In this document: positions 10,800 to 24,310 of the stretch, piece after piece
Numbering within the stretch: the stretch's first letter is position 1
How the letters are laid out: each line of letters starts with the position of its first letter
Source of the DNA: Symsagittifera roscoffensis
Lineage: Eukaryota; Xenacoelomorpha; Acoela; Convolutidae
Direction of reading: 5' to 3'
Assembly (NCBI RefSeq): GCF_963678635.1
Contig: NC_087068.1
Location: forward strand, 41,441,649-41,505,648
Length of the DNA: 64,000 nt
The notes under the pieces: model-generated
The model's input: only the letters and a program-made list of their open reading frames with translations
What the model was told of the DNA's origin: nothing
The model's database searches: none
Made by a program: the position numbers and the translations under genes

Positions 10800-12685
10800 G
10801 AGGAAAAGTACAGTTTTGCCATAACTTGATTGTAAACTTATTTGAAAAATGAATTAGCCCATGTAAACAAGAAATCCCTGAAGTACAACAAAATTGACAA
10901 ATCCTTGATCACTACCTAAAGGATATATGTAATATCACATCACATTATGGTATATACACAATCGAAATCGCATCACCAAAACAAAATCACCAAAAATACC
11001 AAATACAAACAGACGGTATAGATATAGAATTCTCGAAAGTTTTTTCAGACTATATAAAAAATGTACAACACCAAAAATCACAAAGAGCAAATTCCATATT
11101 CACAAACGATGTATTCTCAATTATTTATAGCTAACTCTCTATACTAGAATTGGAAGAAACACAAGGTGACTCACCAATTCAAACATCCCGACCTACAGTT
11201 GTAAGACAAGAAATAAGTATTTTCTCAAAATTCTTCAGCTCAATCCGTGAAAATCTCAGTAAACTTGATTTTAAATATAGGACCTGAACCACTAAGTAGA
11301 CCACTTTATCAAAATTGGGTACACAGACGCACAGATCTAGTCCAAACTGCACCTGATGGCGAGGCCAAAAATGGTTTTCAGTTTTATCTATAGATTTTAA
11401 ATCAGATTGGTGAAGATTCACACAAGAACTTTCGAAAATGTTCGAATCCGAAGGAAACAAACAAAGGGTTTCATGCAATGAAATTCGTAGAATCCCAAGC
11501 AAAACAATTAAACAACTAGCAGTAAGAATTGAAACACTAGTAAGAAAAGCATATTCCCCTAATACACATGATTGTACAAAAAAAATGACGAAAATTTTAA
11601 TGATGACTCTTACACCTCAATTACGAAAAATTGAAATAAAAAAGAGAGCATCACATCCATCTTCAATTCGAGAACCCGATATAGGTTTCGGAAAACTAGT
11701 AGATACACTAGAACAAGCCAAAATCACTATGAAACTGGAAGAAACAGAAAACTTAAAATTACAATATTTAAATTATATCCAAACCATTACTTCACAAATA
11801 AATCATATTCATGACTCTGACACTGAACTAGCTGAAAAAATCACTCAAATATTAAATATCTACAGAAAATTCCGAACTTTAAAGGCAAACCATCATTCAA
11901 AAAATTTCCAACGGACACAGCATTGCTGAATGTAGACAAAAACAACAAGATAATCAAAACAAACCGCAAAAACTCAGAGTTTCAAATAAATCAATTTACC
12001 AACAAAAGAAAAAAGACCAAAACCTACCAAACAAAAACAATCACAGTAACAGCAGTTCAGGTGAATCACTCCCTGACAATTATAATGTCTCTAGACAAAA
12101 ATCACCCTACCGATATAACCTTCGAGTAAGCTCTCCGGATCAAAGAATTTCACGAAATTTCTCACAGAATAGATATAGTCGATCAAACAGTCAAAACAAT
12201 CGATATCAAAATAATTATTCAAGATTAATTTCAAATAGAAGCAACTATTCAAACTTCGTTAAAAACAGTTCCCGTTCAATCGCTCGTAAAAGATACTATT
12301 CAAACGATAGATCTAGAAACTCCTCATACAATAAAAACAGATTTCTTTCAAGTAATAGAAACAGACAGTATCAAAATAACAGATCACGAGACTATTCAAA
12401 CATTAGATCAAACTACCATAGATCAAATTACCATAACTATCACAATAGATCACGTAACAATTCCCAAAATAGAAACTCGAATTATAAAAATCGAAAAAGA
12501 AATTTCTCTCAATCACCGCACAGAAATACTACACTAAATCAAAATTCACAACAAAACTATAGAAGTAGTACACCTAAACATCAAAGACAAATAACCAAGT
12601 ACAACCAACTGAACAAGCTCAATCAGACCCCCGCGGTATGGATAACACAGAAACCACAGAATTACTTCAAAATCACGTAACTTGC
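10800..12685 (+). pseudogene. gag: gag (capsid and nucleocapsid), degenerate
   Basis: The capsid-like part runs through 11280-11929. It contains a Trp/Phe-rich segment (FTQELSKMFESE), then LAVRIETLVRKAYSP and GFGKLVDTLEQAKITMK, a pattern typical of gypsy-type gag. A remnant zinc-knuckle tail (GHSIAEC) lies near 11915-11930 but without clear upstream Cys residues. After a frame change, 11930-12680 encodes a long Gln/Asn then Arg/Ser/Asn/Tyr-rich basic domain suited to nucleic-acid binding. Several frameshifts break the gene. No functional product is expected from this copy. Confidence 0.75.
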
Positions 12686-12959
12686 GAACCCACAGACGAT
12701 GAAAGGGAAACACAAAATATACTTTAAATAAACATGCTTCAGATTGAAAACGAATACGAAACACCAATAGAATTAAATTATAACCAAAATAATCACGACA
12801 ATTTCAAAAACTCTGATAATTTTCAAGAAATAATAGACTATACCGAACAAGAACTTAAAGGAACTTCAAGCACAAACAATATATATCAAAACGCATCAAA
12901 CAACTACCCAAAAAAATACAACTACCCAAAGAAAAATTTTGGACAATACCACTTTTTTT

Positions 12960-13310
12960 AGATAGTCCAAAAAGTAAAATGTTTCAATCACCAGACCTCG
13001 AAATTGATTTTTTAATAGACTCAAGAGCAGAATGAAATGTTATAAACATTCCCACCTGGAATGAAATACGAACTCTCCATCCAAAATTAATACCCTCAAA
13101 AACTTCCAGCAAAATAGCTACGGCACAAGGATCAAGTTTAACAAACTTTGGACTATTCCTTTTTCCTACCCGAACAATGGAACAAAATGAACTCTTAACC
13201 AAACCTTTCAAACAAACATTTCATATCACAGATATAAAACACAATATTATTGGAATACCATTTATCAACAAATATATCCCTACAAATATATCAATATCTT
13301 AAAAAGTAAA
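12960..13310 (+). pseudogene. Retroviral-type aspartic protease, degenerate
   Basis: The active-site region reads IDFLIDSRAE then a TGA stop then NVI, at about 12998-13042. The family motif is D-S/T-G, so the Gly has become Arg (an A at a site where GGA is expected). The stop falls where many relatives have Trp. The second conserved segment (HNIIGIPFI) survives near 13240-13265. The enzyme is dead in this copy. It normally matures gag-pol. Confidence 0.65.
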
Positions 13311-13519
13311 ATACACATAAAAGACAAAAACACAAAAATAAAAAAATGATCACTTTATTTTTTCAAATGTTAAACGAACAATCGCCATTTTTCTCAAATT
13401 TCTACCCCATGTATAACCAAGAACGAAAACTCCTGAAACCACTAGCAGGATATGTATCCAACTTTTCAGTAAATCAACTCCATCAATATAACATGCAACT
13501 AAATAAACAATGACTATAT

Positions 13520-14800
13520 ATGTCAGACCTTGAATTCAAGCCAATTCACAAATTTTTCCAAGTAACTGTCTCATCCATCAAATACACGAAAAACACAAAC
13601 TCAGATATAATTTCACTACATGTATTCAATAATTCTTCATACAAAGTATCATTACATCTAGGACTTCTAGGTTATTGCAAAACAAATGCAACAATCTCTC
13701 CCATATTAGAAGTGGCATATAGAGTAAAAACAATTTTAAAATTATTAGATATATGCCAATCAACAATTCTTAATGAAGAATTATCCATTAATAATATAAT
13801 AAGTGATAACAAACGAAACACAGACTATGTTACAAAAACACTTTATTTTAAAACGACATTCCAGATATCAAAATACAACAAGGAATAACAAAATTCCTCA
13901 CAATGTTCAATTTTCAACACTCTCAAATTACGCAAAAAAAATTTGAACAACTAGCCGAACTATTACTAAAATACCCAATGGCTTACGTCACATCCAAATT
14001 TGATGTTGGAAAAGTAAAATCACCACTACATCTACTTCTGAAACCTGACGCAATTTTCAAAAAGCAACGAGCAAGTAAAGTCCCAATTCATTGCAAGATA
14101 AAGTGAAAAGATTACTAGATATTCTATAACAATATAAAAATTTTTCCCCAGTAAATAAAGAAGAACAACCAAAAGGAAATCAAAAATCTCGTTATTATTT
14201 TAGCTAAAGGAGAATCATTAAAAATCGTACTAGATGAAAGATATCTCAATTCACACATTGATGAATCTAAATGTAATTGGCCTATAGAAACAATTCAAGT
14301 AATTCTCACAAAGATAAACGAAAAACATTTCACAACCGCTGACAAGAACAGTGCATACAATCAAATGCCACTAGATGAACAATCACGACGCTTAACAGAA
14401 TTCGTCATTGGAAACCAACAATACGAATTTAATTGAGTTTTCTGTGGAATTTTCATAGAACCAGCAACAGTCTCAGCCTTCATGAGCAAATTTTTTAGAC
14501 CACTTGTTTTCAGTAATAATGTAATAACATATTTAGACGATGTTTTCATGCAATCACAGACAAAAAAAAACGAAATTTTTTATGTCTTAGAAAAATATCA
14601 TCCATTACTACTAAAAGAAAACCTGAAAGCAGCCCCGGATAAATCACATTTTTTCCTCACCCGTGTGAAATTCTTAGGACATATTATAGAGGGAAATACG
14701 ATCACTCCACTAAACTCCCACATAGACGTAATCATCAAACTTCAACTACCATTAAATAAAAAGAAAATCCAAGAATTTTTGGAATGCTCAGTTTATTAAG
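13520..14800 (+). pseudogene. pol: Reverse transcriptase, degenerate
   Basis: The region covers the protease-RT linker, fingers, palm and thumb in broken frames. The palm signature YLDD is intact at 14530-14541, and LKAAPDKSHFF with KFLGHII follow at 14620-14690, as in gypsy-type RTs. In-frame stops include a TGA near 14434 in the segment just before the YLDD motif. The order PR-RT-RH-IN supports the Ty3/gypsy class. Confidence 0.85.
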
Positions 14801-15428
14801 TAACTACGTTTTAAAAAAGCAACTACTTTTAAGACCATTTGATAACATTCTCTGGCAACAAAATAATTTTGAACGGACAACAAAACATCAGAAGAGATTT
14901 GCAGAAAAAAAACCACTCCTCACTGAAGAGACATCAAACACTATTCCAGACCCAGACCAACCGTTTAATGCTATGTTCGACCCCTCAAATTTTAGTATCG
15001 GCGCAGCCTTATTACAATCACACAGTGGAACAATTAAATTGAATCTTATTTCAGCAAACTCAAGACTACTTACACAAGCTGAACTTAGACTCTCTACACT
15101 TATGAAAGAATGCACAGCTATAATATACACCCTCACAGAATATGAATTTTTAGTACTTAGATCAAAACATCCAACAGTTCTCTTTACAGACAATAAACCT
15201 ATAATTTTTCTTTTCACACAAAAAACAAACCCAAACATTAAAGTTAACAGATTTCAATTGATTTTAATGAAATTCCCAAACCGAAAAATAGTTTGGATAG
15301 CAGGAAAAAATTTTTCACTACCAGAGACACTTAGCAGAAACACACCACCTGAATTATTAACAAGAAGAACAATAGTAGAAACACCACAAAATATTAAGTT
15401 TTTCTTGCAAAAGATGAAACATCACTAA
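14784..15428 (+). pseudogene. pol: RNase H domain, degenerate
   Basis: This frame of 214 codons continues from RT. It includes the TLLRPF-like connection, a first acidic motif reading FDPSN where DAS is usual, the IGAALLQSH strand, an intact Glu in MKECTAI, and LFTDNKPIIFLF for the third acidic residue. It ends in LPETLSRNTPP, the usual junction before the integrase. The fold is recognisable, and the altered first motif suggests inactivity. Confidence 0.8.
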
Positions 15429-16059
15429 AAATAGAATGCAAATAAGCAGTAAAAAACCGATATTTATCAAACACAAATAAATTTCTTACAACACTTTCCA
15501 TTATATTTGGATTACCAAAACAATCACTACGAAGTAGACCTCCTAGGAAACTCCACATTTAAACCAATGCCATATTCATCATGGATCAAAAACAATACAC
15601 AACAAAAACAATTCAAACAAAAAAGTACAAGACAGACTTTTCCCTTTAATAGAAAAAGAAAAATTAACTGATAATGTACATTTATCAGAACCCCAGATAC
15701 CAATTCAAAACACACAAAAAATAAAATTTTCAATCTCCATGACCCTCTCGATAACATACCCCTCTCAAAGTTAGAAATCGAAAATATCCTTCTACCAAAT
15801 ACAGAGAAATTAACACTCGAGCTACTACAAAAATACCAAAATCTTGACCCAGTTATTAGACTATTAAAATCTTGGCACACTTGCAAAACAAAACCCAAAA
15901 AAGCAGATATCACAATTATAGGAAATTAAACACTTCTAAGATACTTTAGAAAATTTAACAATATATCCATAAGTGAGAACACAAGTATTTTAGAATATCA
16001 AATATCAGAATTCAAAGTACCACGTTTACCACTAAGTTTGATACTCCTAGCATTTCACA

Positions 16060-17275
16060 TTTCACATTCCTTAAACACTAAAGGACATGCAGGATCAGAT
16101 AAAACATACTCAACTTTCATCCAAAATTTTAATCCGATTTGGATTAAAACTTTATGCAAGGATTGCATAACATGACAGTTAAATAAACCATACCCACATC
16201 AAAAGCCAACAGCAGAAAAACAAGATATTAAAGGACAAAGTTTATACTTTAACTACCGAAAATCATTCGACACAAAAGGACCAATATCACCCTCTTCAGA
16301 AGGAAACTCATATATAATGGTCAAAAATGACGAACTCACACTCTACGTAGCACTTAACCCAGTACCTCATTGTAACGCTTATTATGCATATACAACACTT
16401 TATCAACACTGGATAGCGAAATTCCGATTACCAGAAATCCTTGTCAAATATAATGGCACCGAGTTCATTAACAATGAAATAATTACCTTATGCCATCTAT
16501 ATAACATCAAACATAAACCACGAACATCTCATTCCCCTTGGACTAATGGTTTAGTCGAAAGAATGAACCGTTCATAGCAAGAATATCTCAGATGTATCAT
16601 AAATGGAAACGGTACAAAATATACTGAATGGTCAACAGATGTAAAAGTATTCCCCGTAGCTTACAGTTCACAAATAACAACAACTCTAGGACTATCACCC
16701 TATGAAATGGTTTTTAATCAAAAGCCATGAAAACCAATAATGTTCACAGCAAACTCCTCGAAAAACGCACAAGGCTATTGCCAGCCCACAAATAAATCAA
16801 TGTGTTATAGTCTACCATTACATAACCACGATGAAGATACCGAATGGATTTTAAACAGAGATAAAAAACACAAAGAAAATTGTCAAAAACTGCAAAAAAA
16901 AACTATTACAAAGACAAAATTTTCATTCCCAAATGAATTAACGATTCACACCAGCTACAAATTTAAAAATTGGAACATTTGTTTTAATCCCGAATTTTTT
17001 AATACAAAAAGGAATATCAAAAAAGTTACAACCATCCCGAAAAGGACCATTTCAGATTATTGACAAACCCACTGATATAAAATATGAGCTTATTGATTCA
17101 AATAAAAAAGAAATTGTTCAACACCGAAACAATTTTTCACCTTACTACCCAAAAGAAAACGCCCTTCGCGAACAAACACAATTTTACTCCTTCACAGGAC
17201 TTAAAATTGTTCACAACAACTCAGACAATAGTCAAGAACAAACAATTGATACAAATTGATCACGACAAATTTTAG
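16060..17275 (+). pseudogene. pol: Integrase, degenerate (catalytic Asp lost)
   Basis: The zinc-binding part lies at 16060-16200, ending in CKDCIT, a TGA stop, then QLNKP, so the fourth ligand region is broken. In the catalytic core the first Asp survives (MVKND, 16317-16335), but the second motif reads KYNGTEF instead of xDNGxEF, losing an essential Asp. The Glu motif (SPWTNGLVERMN) is present at about 16530. The C-terminal, SH3-like part follows to about 17160. This copy cannot integrate itself. Confidence 0.8.
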
Positions 17276-17293
17276 AAACAAAAAATAACAAAA

Positions 17294-17394
17294 ACAACAA
17301 AAACCCGAAAAGTTAAAAAACAAGAAATACCTCAATAACAAAAAACAACAAAAACCCGAAAAATTAAAAAACAAGAAATTCCTCAATAACAACA
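17294..17394 (+). repeat. Tandem duplication of a ~51-base unit (two copies)
   Basis: The string AACAAAAACCCGAAAA followed by TTAAAAAACAAGAAAT and CCTCAATAAC occurs twice back to back just after the integrase reading frame. The copies differ at only a few positions, so the duplication is younger than most decay of the element, or slipped recently. Confidence 0.75.
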
Positions 17395-18371
17395 AAAACC
17401 AAAAATTAGTAGGAAAAGTTTTACCACAGGATATTAAAAAAAGTCTCTCAAAACCGACAATCATCCCGACTTCGATATCAGCCACGAAAAGATTATAAAA
17501 CTTTCATTCCACAATCTAAAATATTAAAGAAATGTGAATTCAAAAACCTCCCCCAGATTAATTATCAATCTTGAACCTTTAGAAATAAAAACAAATTCTT
17601 TTTTCTTCTCTAGAAATTCATGCTGACACCCTTGAACAACTAGTTCAACTTTAGCCAATCAGAAGCTATCTAAACATCACCTCATTTCTGCACCAATTCT
17701 TTAGCCGACACTTTGCAAACTTTAAACATATATATAACTATAACTAAAGGACCTCCAGCTCAAAAGTAAGCAACACGCTCATATTTGACAACAAAAATAA
17801 ACAGAATCTAAGTTTTACAATCCTCCCCTATGAATTTACGCAAAAATCAACAATATTGTCCCAACTGATACTCCTAAATTCCCTTGAGGAAAAATATTAA
17901 ACTACCCTAAAAAAATAAGTCATGATCAATTAGCCTTAAGTATGACTATTTTCCTTATAACCTCCGATCATCCAATAAATAAAAACAAAATCAGAAAGCT
18001 CACTCTTAGACCTCCAGCCTTATCTTCAACAAAAACTGCCCAAACTCAACCCACTTGTCAAAAGTCAATAAACAATCCGACCACAATCAAACTTTGCCTC
18101 AACAAGAAAACATTAATTCGGCAAGAACGAATCATTTCTCAAATGCTTCTTTCCGAACCATTCAATCTTCTGAAGAATATAACCTCAAAAACTTTTTCAA
18201 TAATACCAGTCTTTTTTTCAAGTCATCATATTTTTCTTAATAGATACTTTCGAATTAATCCTCTTTCTCTTTGTAATTTTTTGCATAATTTTCTCTTCAC
18301 TCCACAAAACCTACATCAGCCTTGCAAAAATTACTTGACCACCTCCTCAGGTACGATATTTCAACAATCAT
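17395..18371 (+). other. Retroelement region between pol and env, unclear coding
   Basis: Open frames at 17942-18382 and 18055-18240 overlap in different frames, and neither has a recognisable domain. The stretch may be the front of a decayed accessory gene that continues into the membrane-segment ORF at 18372. Confidence 0.3.
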
Positions 18372-18542
18372 CTAAATGTTAAGACAGCTCTTCAACAAAA
18401 AAGGCATTTTTCTTCTTTAATAACATTTTTCACATTCCTGACTTCCCTAATTCTGACAATATGCAAATGTATAAAAATAATAATAATTTCTGCATTAGCA
18501 ACAGCACTTCTAATCATTTTCATAGAAGAATTTTTTAATTAA
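18372..18542 (+). pseudogene. Small membrane-segment ORF between pol and env
   Basis: This frame of 56 codons without its own ATG encodes two close hydrophobic stretches separated by CKCIK (FFTFLTSLILTI, then a longer Ile/Ala/Leu run), ending in EEFFN and a TAA. It sits in the retroelement between integrase and env and is probably the C-terminal membrane anchor of a decayed accessory protein whose front part lies in 17942-18370 in other frames. I do not recognise a family. It is oriented with the element, unlike the antisense membrane protein in the second element. Confidence 0.35.
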
Positions 18543-19216
18543 CATAAATTTTCTTCATAGTTAATAACTTTAAAGAACCTTTCAAAATTGCTAATCAACA
18601 ACCCACACAACAGTCACCACCGACTACAACATCCCACAAATCTCCAACAACCCGAACATCCATTCAGACAAACCACCCTTAACCATCAACGCGTATTTCA
18701 TTTCAAGAAAACCCATATACATTTGAAGAAAGACATTCACTTTTATCACAACCTTTGAACCCGTAATTCGCCACGCACCCCTAAGCGAACCACAATACGA
18801 ACCAACATTTAATATATAACCCCCCCCCCTTCAGCAGGACCTTAATAGAACAAAACACGCAAATCAAAACCAAAATACATCCACAATAATTAGACAAATC
18901 ATACATCCAAGACGAAATAGAAAGCTTACAACCTCCAGAGTTCATTTTAATATACCCTCATCACCAACTTCAAATCCCTTAGACCTTTCCAACAGTACAT
19001 TTCAAAGTACCCCCCACCATTACAACCTAGCTCACAACAAAACACTCCCAACATACCATCGGACTACTTAGGATCAACCCCTACATCTGAACAAATTCGT
19101 GAAAATCCCTTTAATCCACCAACTTCATCACAACATCTCTCACATTGGATGACAAAAACTATCACTCAAGGAGAACCAAATTTGGTAAATAAACCAATAG
19201 ATATCTTATCAGAAAC

Positions 19217-19708
19217 ATGACTGTCACTACCAGAGACCCTCTCACTCCCTTCAACCCCTTCAATAAGTCAGTTCTCAACAATATCATTTCTTCCATTTTT
19301 TCTACCAATTTAGAAGATAGATACAAGGAACATTTATCCACTAATACACCCCTACGAATAGAGTGGAATACATTCGTAGCACCTCCTCCACCATTCGGAC
19401 AATACCACGACAGTAACAGACTACATAACTGGGCACTTAACAGATTACAATATAGACACGATATTCATAAAGACATACAGGAACACAACATACAAATCCT
19501 TACACAAGACAAATTAACACTTAAATTCGAAATAAAAGTACAATTAAACAATTTAGTTCATCACCTTCTCCCTCTAACTCCACCAAACATAACAGCTCAA
19601 CCACTACCTCCCCCATTTATCACAACAGAAATTATCTATAAATACGATAGATATACAAAAGAGACACTTGGACATTCTATATTCAGGACTATCCTACTAT
19701 TCTATTGA
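19217..19708 (+). CDS. Retroelement ORF of unknown function (163 aa)
   Basis: An ATG-started frame encodes a hydrophilic protein with a Pro-rich centre (VAPPPPFGQYHDSNRLHNW) and another Pro-rich stretch near residue 125. It ends with a short hydrophobic tail just before the envelope-like region, and a good acceptor-like sequence (TTTATTTTTCAG) follows at about 19745-19756. Its position before env resembles the env leader exon of the second element, but I see no sequence match. It is one of the few long unbroken frames in this copy. Confidence 0.45.
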   Translation: MTVTTRDPLTPFNPFNKSVLNNIISSIFSTNLEDRYKEHLSTNTPLRIEWNTFVAPPPPFGQYHDSNRLHNWALNRLQYRHDIHKDIQEHNIQILTQDKLTLKFEIKVQLNNLVHHLLPLTPPNITAQPLPPPFITTEIIYKYDRYTKETLGHSIFRTILLFY

Positions 19709-19756
19709 CAATTTTTCTCTTCCAAACCCTACCCCTCTTTATTTTTCAGAAACAAC

Positions 19757-22250
19757 AAATTACAAAAACCCTTAACTTCGAGCAGGACCCCAAGATTTAT
19801 TAGTCACACCCTATGATTGTGAAGAAAATGATTAAAAAACACTACAAAAGTATGCCATAAAGCAAGTTAACCAATGCGAATCTGGGCCACAAGAAAAAGA
19901 AAATACAAATATAATAGCGACACTTTATTAGAAAGCTAGAGCTACAACATTAATAGGATACAATTTACAGCAACATTCTCAGAGAAAAAGTACATTGTTC
20001 CCAAGTCTCGAATGAAAATAAAAATAGACTTGATCACGAATCTTTCTATCAGAGTAATATAGAAAGACTTTTACATCTAAGCCCTGAAGATTGTAAAAAC
20101 AAATTAAATAGACTAAAATTAACCACAAATAAAAAAACAAATCAAAAACTGGTGAATTTTCAAGTTTTTCCAGACTCTGCACACCAAGCAGAACTCGAAA
20201 GATACCTAGGTCATATAAAATTAGATGACAAATACCCATTGCACAGCGCATATGGAAGATTTATTTATGATCTCCATGATAAAAAATGGCTACCAAATAT
20301 TGGAATTAACAACACTTCAAATTGTAAAGCTGACACAAAAACAAGTGATATCAAGAAATTATGTTTTTTGATTGGAAAATCCAACTAGAAAAAATACAAT
20401 TAACACAAAATTTAAAAGACGATGCTTTAATTCATCAAGGAATCCGAATACCTTGTAAAAACGACAAAGAATATTTTGATCCAACAACTAGAACACAAGC
20501 AACAATTGTTTGGTTCCCCGAAGACACATGTACCACATTTCAAGTTGCAAGAATGATTAAATTTCTTCAACAATACTTTTTTGAATCCATCCCTTATGAT
20601 GAAGTAAACCCTGAAAAATATCAAACAAAACAATCGATTCACAAAATTTTTAATAATCTAGAAATCAAACTAACAAGTTTTCAAATCTACCCAGAAACAG
20701 AACTCGCTTTCAAAAATAACACTCCAATTTATAAAACACAATACGCTGAAATCCTTGTCGAATACGAAAAAGGGTTCGACATGAACACAAGAAATCTAAA
20801 AATTATACCAGATTTATTAGATCACGTTTCAAAAAACGACAAAAATTCATACATCCCAGTAACAATTCTAAAAAATGCAGGAAGAGGTGGTAGAAAACTT
20901 CGACCACAAGACAAAAGCAATACACGATTACAAGTACTATTACTTATAAAAAACACCTATTTTGGTGCAATTCACTATGAAATCCACTTAGATATGAAAT
21001 TGGATTACACAATAAGTCGAATTTTTCAAAAAGTGTCACTATCAGAACTAGAAACGCTTCATCACTTATGTGAACTTGAACGAACACAAATCCTACAATC
21101 ACTTGCCTTTGCAGTGTTAAATTTTTCCTTGTGCAGGATAATTACTATCAGGAATTGGATCAAATTTTATTGACTACGAAAGAATTATATTATGGTGTTA
21201 GACTTGTGCGAAAAAAGTATCACCATTATATGTATTCGAAGATAAAAGATGTTACAAAAGAATTCCCATATTCTTTAAAAATAAAGTACATTTTGTTGAC
21301 AATCTTTCTAGAAGAACATATTTATGGGATACAGCCGTCCCATGTGGATCTGAAAAAAGCCACAATGTTGTGCAACTAAATCCCGATGAAGATAAATATT
21401 ATCTTCTCACACCATACCCAACACTTTTGCCATCATTGAATAAATTTTCACCAGAAAATATTAAAGCTTTTGCTAGAATTCCAAATATAGATCTACAATC
21501 AATAGGTATATACTCGAGATCAGATATACAACATCACATCCGCACACAACAATTTCAAGAACTCCTCACAAAAATGGATACAATACAAAGACAATCCATT
21601 TACTAAAATTTACAAAAAATTGCATAAATCGCAGGATTTTCAGACATCTACACACAAGACTACATTGGATACTTTAAAGATATCAAAAATAACATTTATC
21701 TAAACGGAGAAACATATCGTCCACAAAATTTTTCCCCCTTTCAATATCTTCAGTTTTGTAAACTTTAAAAATGAACTACTCGCCTTTCTAGGATGGCCCT
21801 AATACATCTAGAAAAATTTACTATATTATATGCAATGTTTACTTTTTTGGACTTCTCTTTTCATTATTGAAATGAATTTATAATACATAAGCAAAACACA
21901 ACTAAAGTAAACAAATAAGCAAGTGTAGCGCGCATACTCTTCGCAGGATTTTTCGGAATATTTTCAAGATCAATTAACAAAATACTTTTAGACGCTCAAA
22001 TAAATGAATACAATGGAAAAATATCAATTACACTCAAAACATATGATAATTCACAGGAAACTAGAAACACAACACCTTTTGCACCACAACTACATACATT
22101 ACAAAAAAACTATCCATTATCCTAAGTACCACTAAATTATAGGAACATGTCGCAGACAGAGCAGATCTCAACAAGTCATAATATCCACAAAGTCCAGTTA
22201 CCCACATTATAGCACAACAACTGAATTAGACGAAACATATGAACAAATTA
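19757..22250 (+). pseudogene. env: Envelope-like glycoprotein, degenerate
   Basis: Broken frames carry landmarks shared with the env of the second element. These are an early Tyr-Asp-Cys motif with a later Cys near 19810-19875, then a long ectodomain with the shared LCELERTQIL-type motif (21070-21100; the other element has QCELERSSIL), and a hydrophobic segment near 21940-21990. Frames at 20152-20388, 20361-21173, 21131-21379 and 21370-21606 are the surviving pieces. Gypsy-type elements with env are retrovirus-like. The ectodomain pattern recalls glycoproteins captured from RNA viruses of the chuvirus type, but that is a weak visual impression. Stops and frameshifts make it non-functional. 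Confidence 0.65.
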
Positions 22251-22440
22251 TATAACAACCGCTTATCACTAATTTCTGTTCTCAGAACAACCATCTTTTT
22301 AGTTCACGATGAGCCGCCAGATTTGATCCCTCAACCGTTCACTTTTATACCCATCCAACATCCAACGTCACTCCCAAATCTCTTCACTTTTTGATTTCCC
22401 TCCCTACCCTGAAACATCATATACTAACAATTCACCAAGC

Positions 22441-24110
22441 ATGGACTCAGAAAACACTTCAACGAACACAGTTTTTGTCACCATTTCACAACTTAATAAC
22501 TCCGATATTGAAACCCCCGATGAATTTGCAGACTCCGAACCTAGCCCCCTTCCAACTCATTTAAACTCAAATCACCGCTGAACCTTCCTCAGCCCTTCCT
22601 TCTATACTGATGCAACCCCAATCTACTCCCCAATGACCAGCGACTCACCTGACCACTCTAGTCTCGTTGACACCGAACTTGAAAACAAATTAGATAACTT
22701 CATAACCCTTCAACAGCAACTACAACACCCTAACACACTAACCATCCATCACCTCTCACAGACCATAACTTCCTCAGAATCGTCCAATTCTCTATCCACT
22801 ATTAGAGAAAACCGAGCTTAACGAGTTTATAAACGAAAACTCCCCAATACTCCGTTCCATTATAATCCTGGAACAGCTCAAACCTTTATGGATCATCCAC
22901 TTCATACTAACACAAAAGAGTTTCTCCAAGTATGTTTACCGTATTTTCCACAATACACTTACTATCACTCAAATCCTATCAACGTTCAACCAAACTACGT
23001 TAACAAAAATGCACTATTTGTCACACTTTCATGGACCTCATTCTATCACTTCTGTAACCCATTATCACTCCCACTATATAATAATCCAGACGATAATGAA
23101 GTATGTCAAACTAGGCTATATCATGTCACTACAGCACTTCACGAAAAATAGTTCACAATTATCGGATTAAACCAAACGCTTAATAGATTCACCGCACAAA
23201 AAGCTAATAGATTTTCAATTAACTATTATGATCACGCCATTGGACGACCAAATGAAGATATATTTTCAAATGAAGATAGTAACGCTAACCCCCAACTAAC
23301 TGAAAAATTTTTCATCAAGTCCTCATATGCACTTACTATCAACTCTATGAATAAAAAATATGACCACCTTATATCCACAGCACTTCGCGACACAAAAGCT
23401 TACGACTCTTTTTTACGACTCTAATTTTAACCATTTCTCACTAACTTTTAATTTCCTAACACCCAAAGAACGTGACTTACACTGCTCACAATAAATTATG
23501 TTACGCATAAATTCATACAACACCATTACACAACTAATACACCATGAAGACAACCACACCATCGATTTCAATTCTTTAACTCCAAAGACACTTCACCATT
23601 CTTCTTAAACTTTTTATAATGTATCAAAGACACTAATTTACAAGGAATCATTAAAAATTACGACCCAATCCGACAAATTTATATATTCTGCCTACTAACC
23701 CGAACTTTTAATGTTGATGAATACCGTCTACTAATTGTCCCACATAAAAATATACAGCCTGTTGAAATCCCAATCCTAGAATACATTCATAACATCAAAT
23801 ATAATCATAAACTTTATAACCTCATTCAAAACACACCGCATGAATTCCCACCGAGTAGTGGAGAACACAAGATCATTCAAGCACTTGAACTGCTTTGGCC
23901 ACTACTGCAAACTAAATATATCACCCGCTTACTTGCTAAACTCCCTACAACATGAGATGTCATTCAAGATGTTTTCCAAATGGGTTTTTTGGTGATGATT
24001 AAGTAAGTGAAATTATGTATTTTCACTAATAAATTCAAACACAACTAACCATTCTTTATAAATGTTTCACTTCTTTTTAGATCTCATCACACCATCATCT
24101 AAAACAGACA
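22441..24110 (+). pseudogene. Accessory ORF downstream of env, frameshifted, with a spliced 3' end
   Basis: Three frame segments (22441-22580, 22633-22821, 22888-23430) and a fourth at about 23625-24002 appear to be one protein broken by frameshifts and a TGA near 23953. The front is Ser/Thr/Pro-rich and acidic; the back is a mixed helical-looking domain (ALELLWPLLQTKYITRLLAK). At 24003 a strong donor (GTAAGTG) and at 24071-24080 a strong acceptor (TTCTTTTTAG) define a 78-base intron. Splicing would extend the frame by a few codons. I know no family for it. A gene 3' of env suggests a complex, multi-transcript element. Confidence 0.45.
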
Positions 24111-24159
24111 AAAACATATAAAAATTGAAAATTTTTTTCTAAAAATTGACAAAAAACTC

Positions 24160-24310
24160 GTATTAAAAAATCGCAGTAAAATTTCAAATAGCAGTAAATT
24201 TTCTCACAAAAAGCAGTAATTTCATAAATAACCGCAAATGCAAAAAATTTCCTTTTAATAAGCAGTAAATTTATAAATTAAAATTTCCCAACAGCATTAA
24301 AATTGAAGTT
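24160..24310 (+). repeat. Irregular GCAGTAAATTT repeat cluster
   Basis: Variants of (A/C)GCAGTAAATTT occur about five times in 150 bases, spaced 20-35 bases apart. The same motif appears at 9264 and 9401 near the 5' end of the element. This could be subterminal protein-binding sites or residual simple repeat. Confidence 0.5.

Noticed and set aside
12998-17260. TGA read as Trp (alternative genetic code) in the giant element
   Set aside because: Other stops and frameshifts are also present, and the intact host genes show no internal TGA; simple decay explains it.
17201-17485. Minus-strand Phe/Leu/Cys-rich frame
   Set aside because: It is the complement of the Lys/Asn-rich tandem repeat after integrase.
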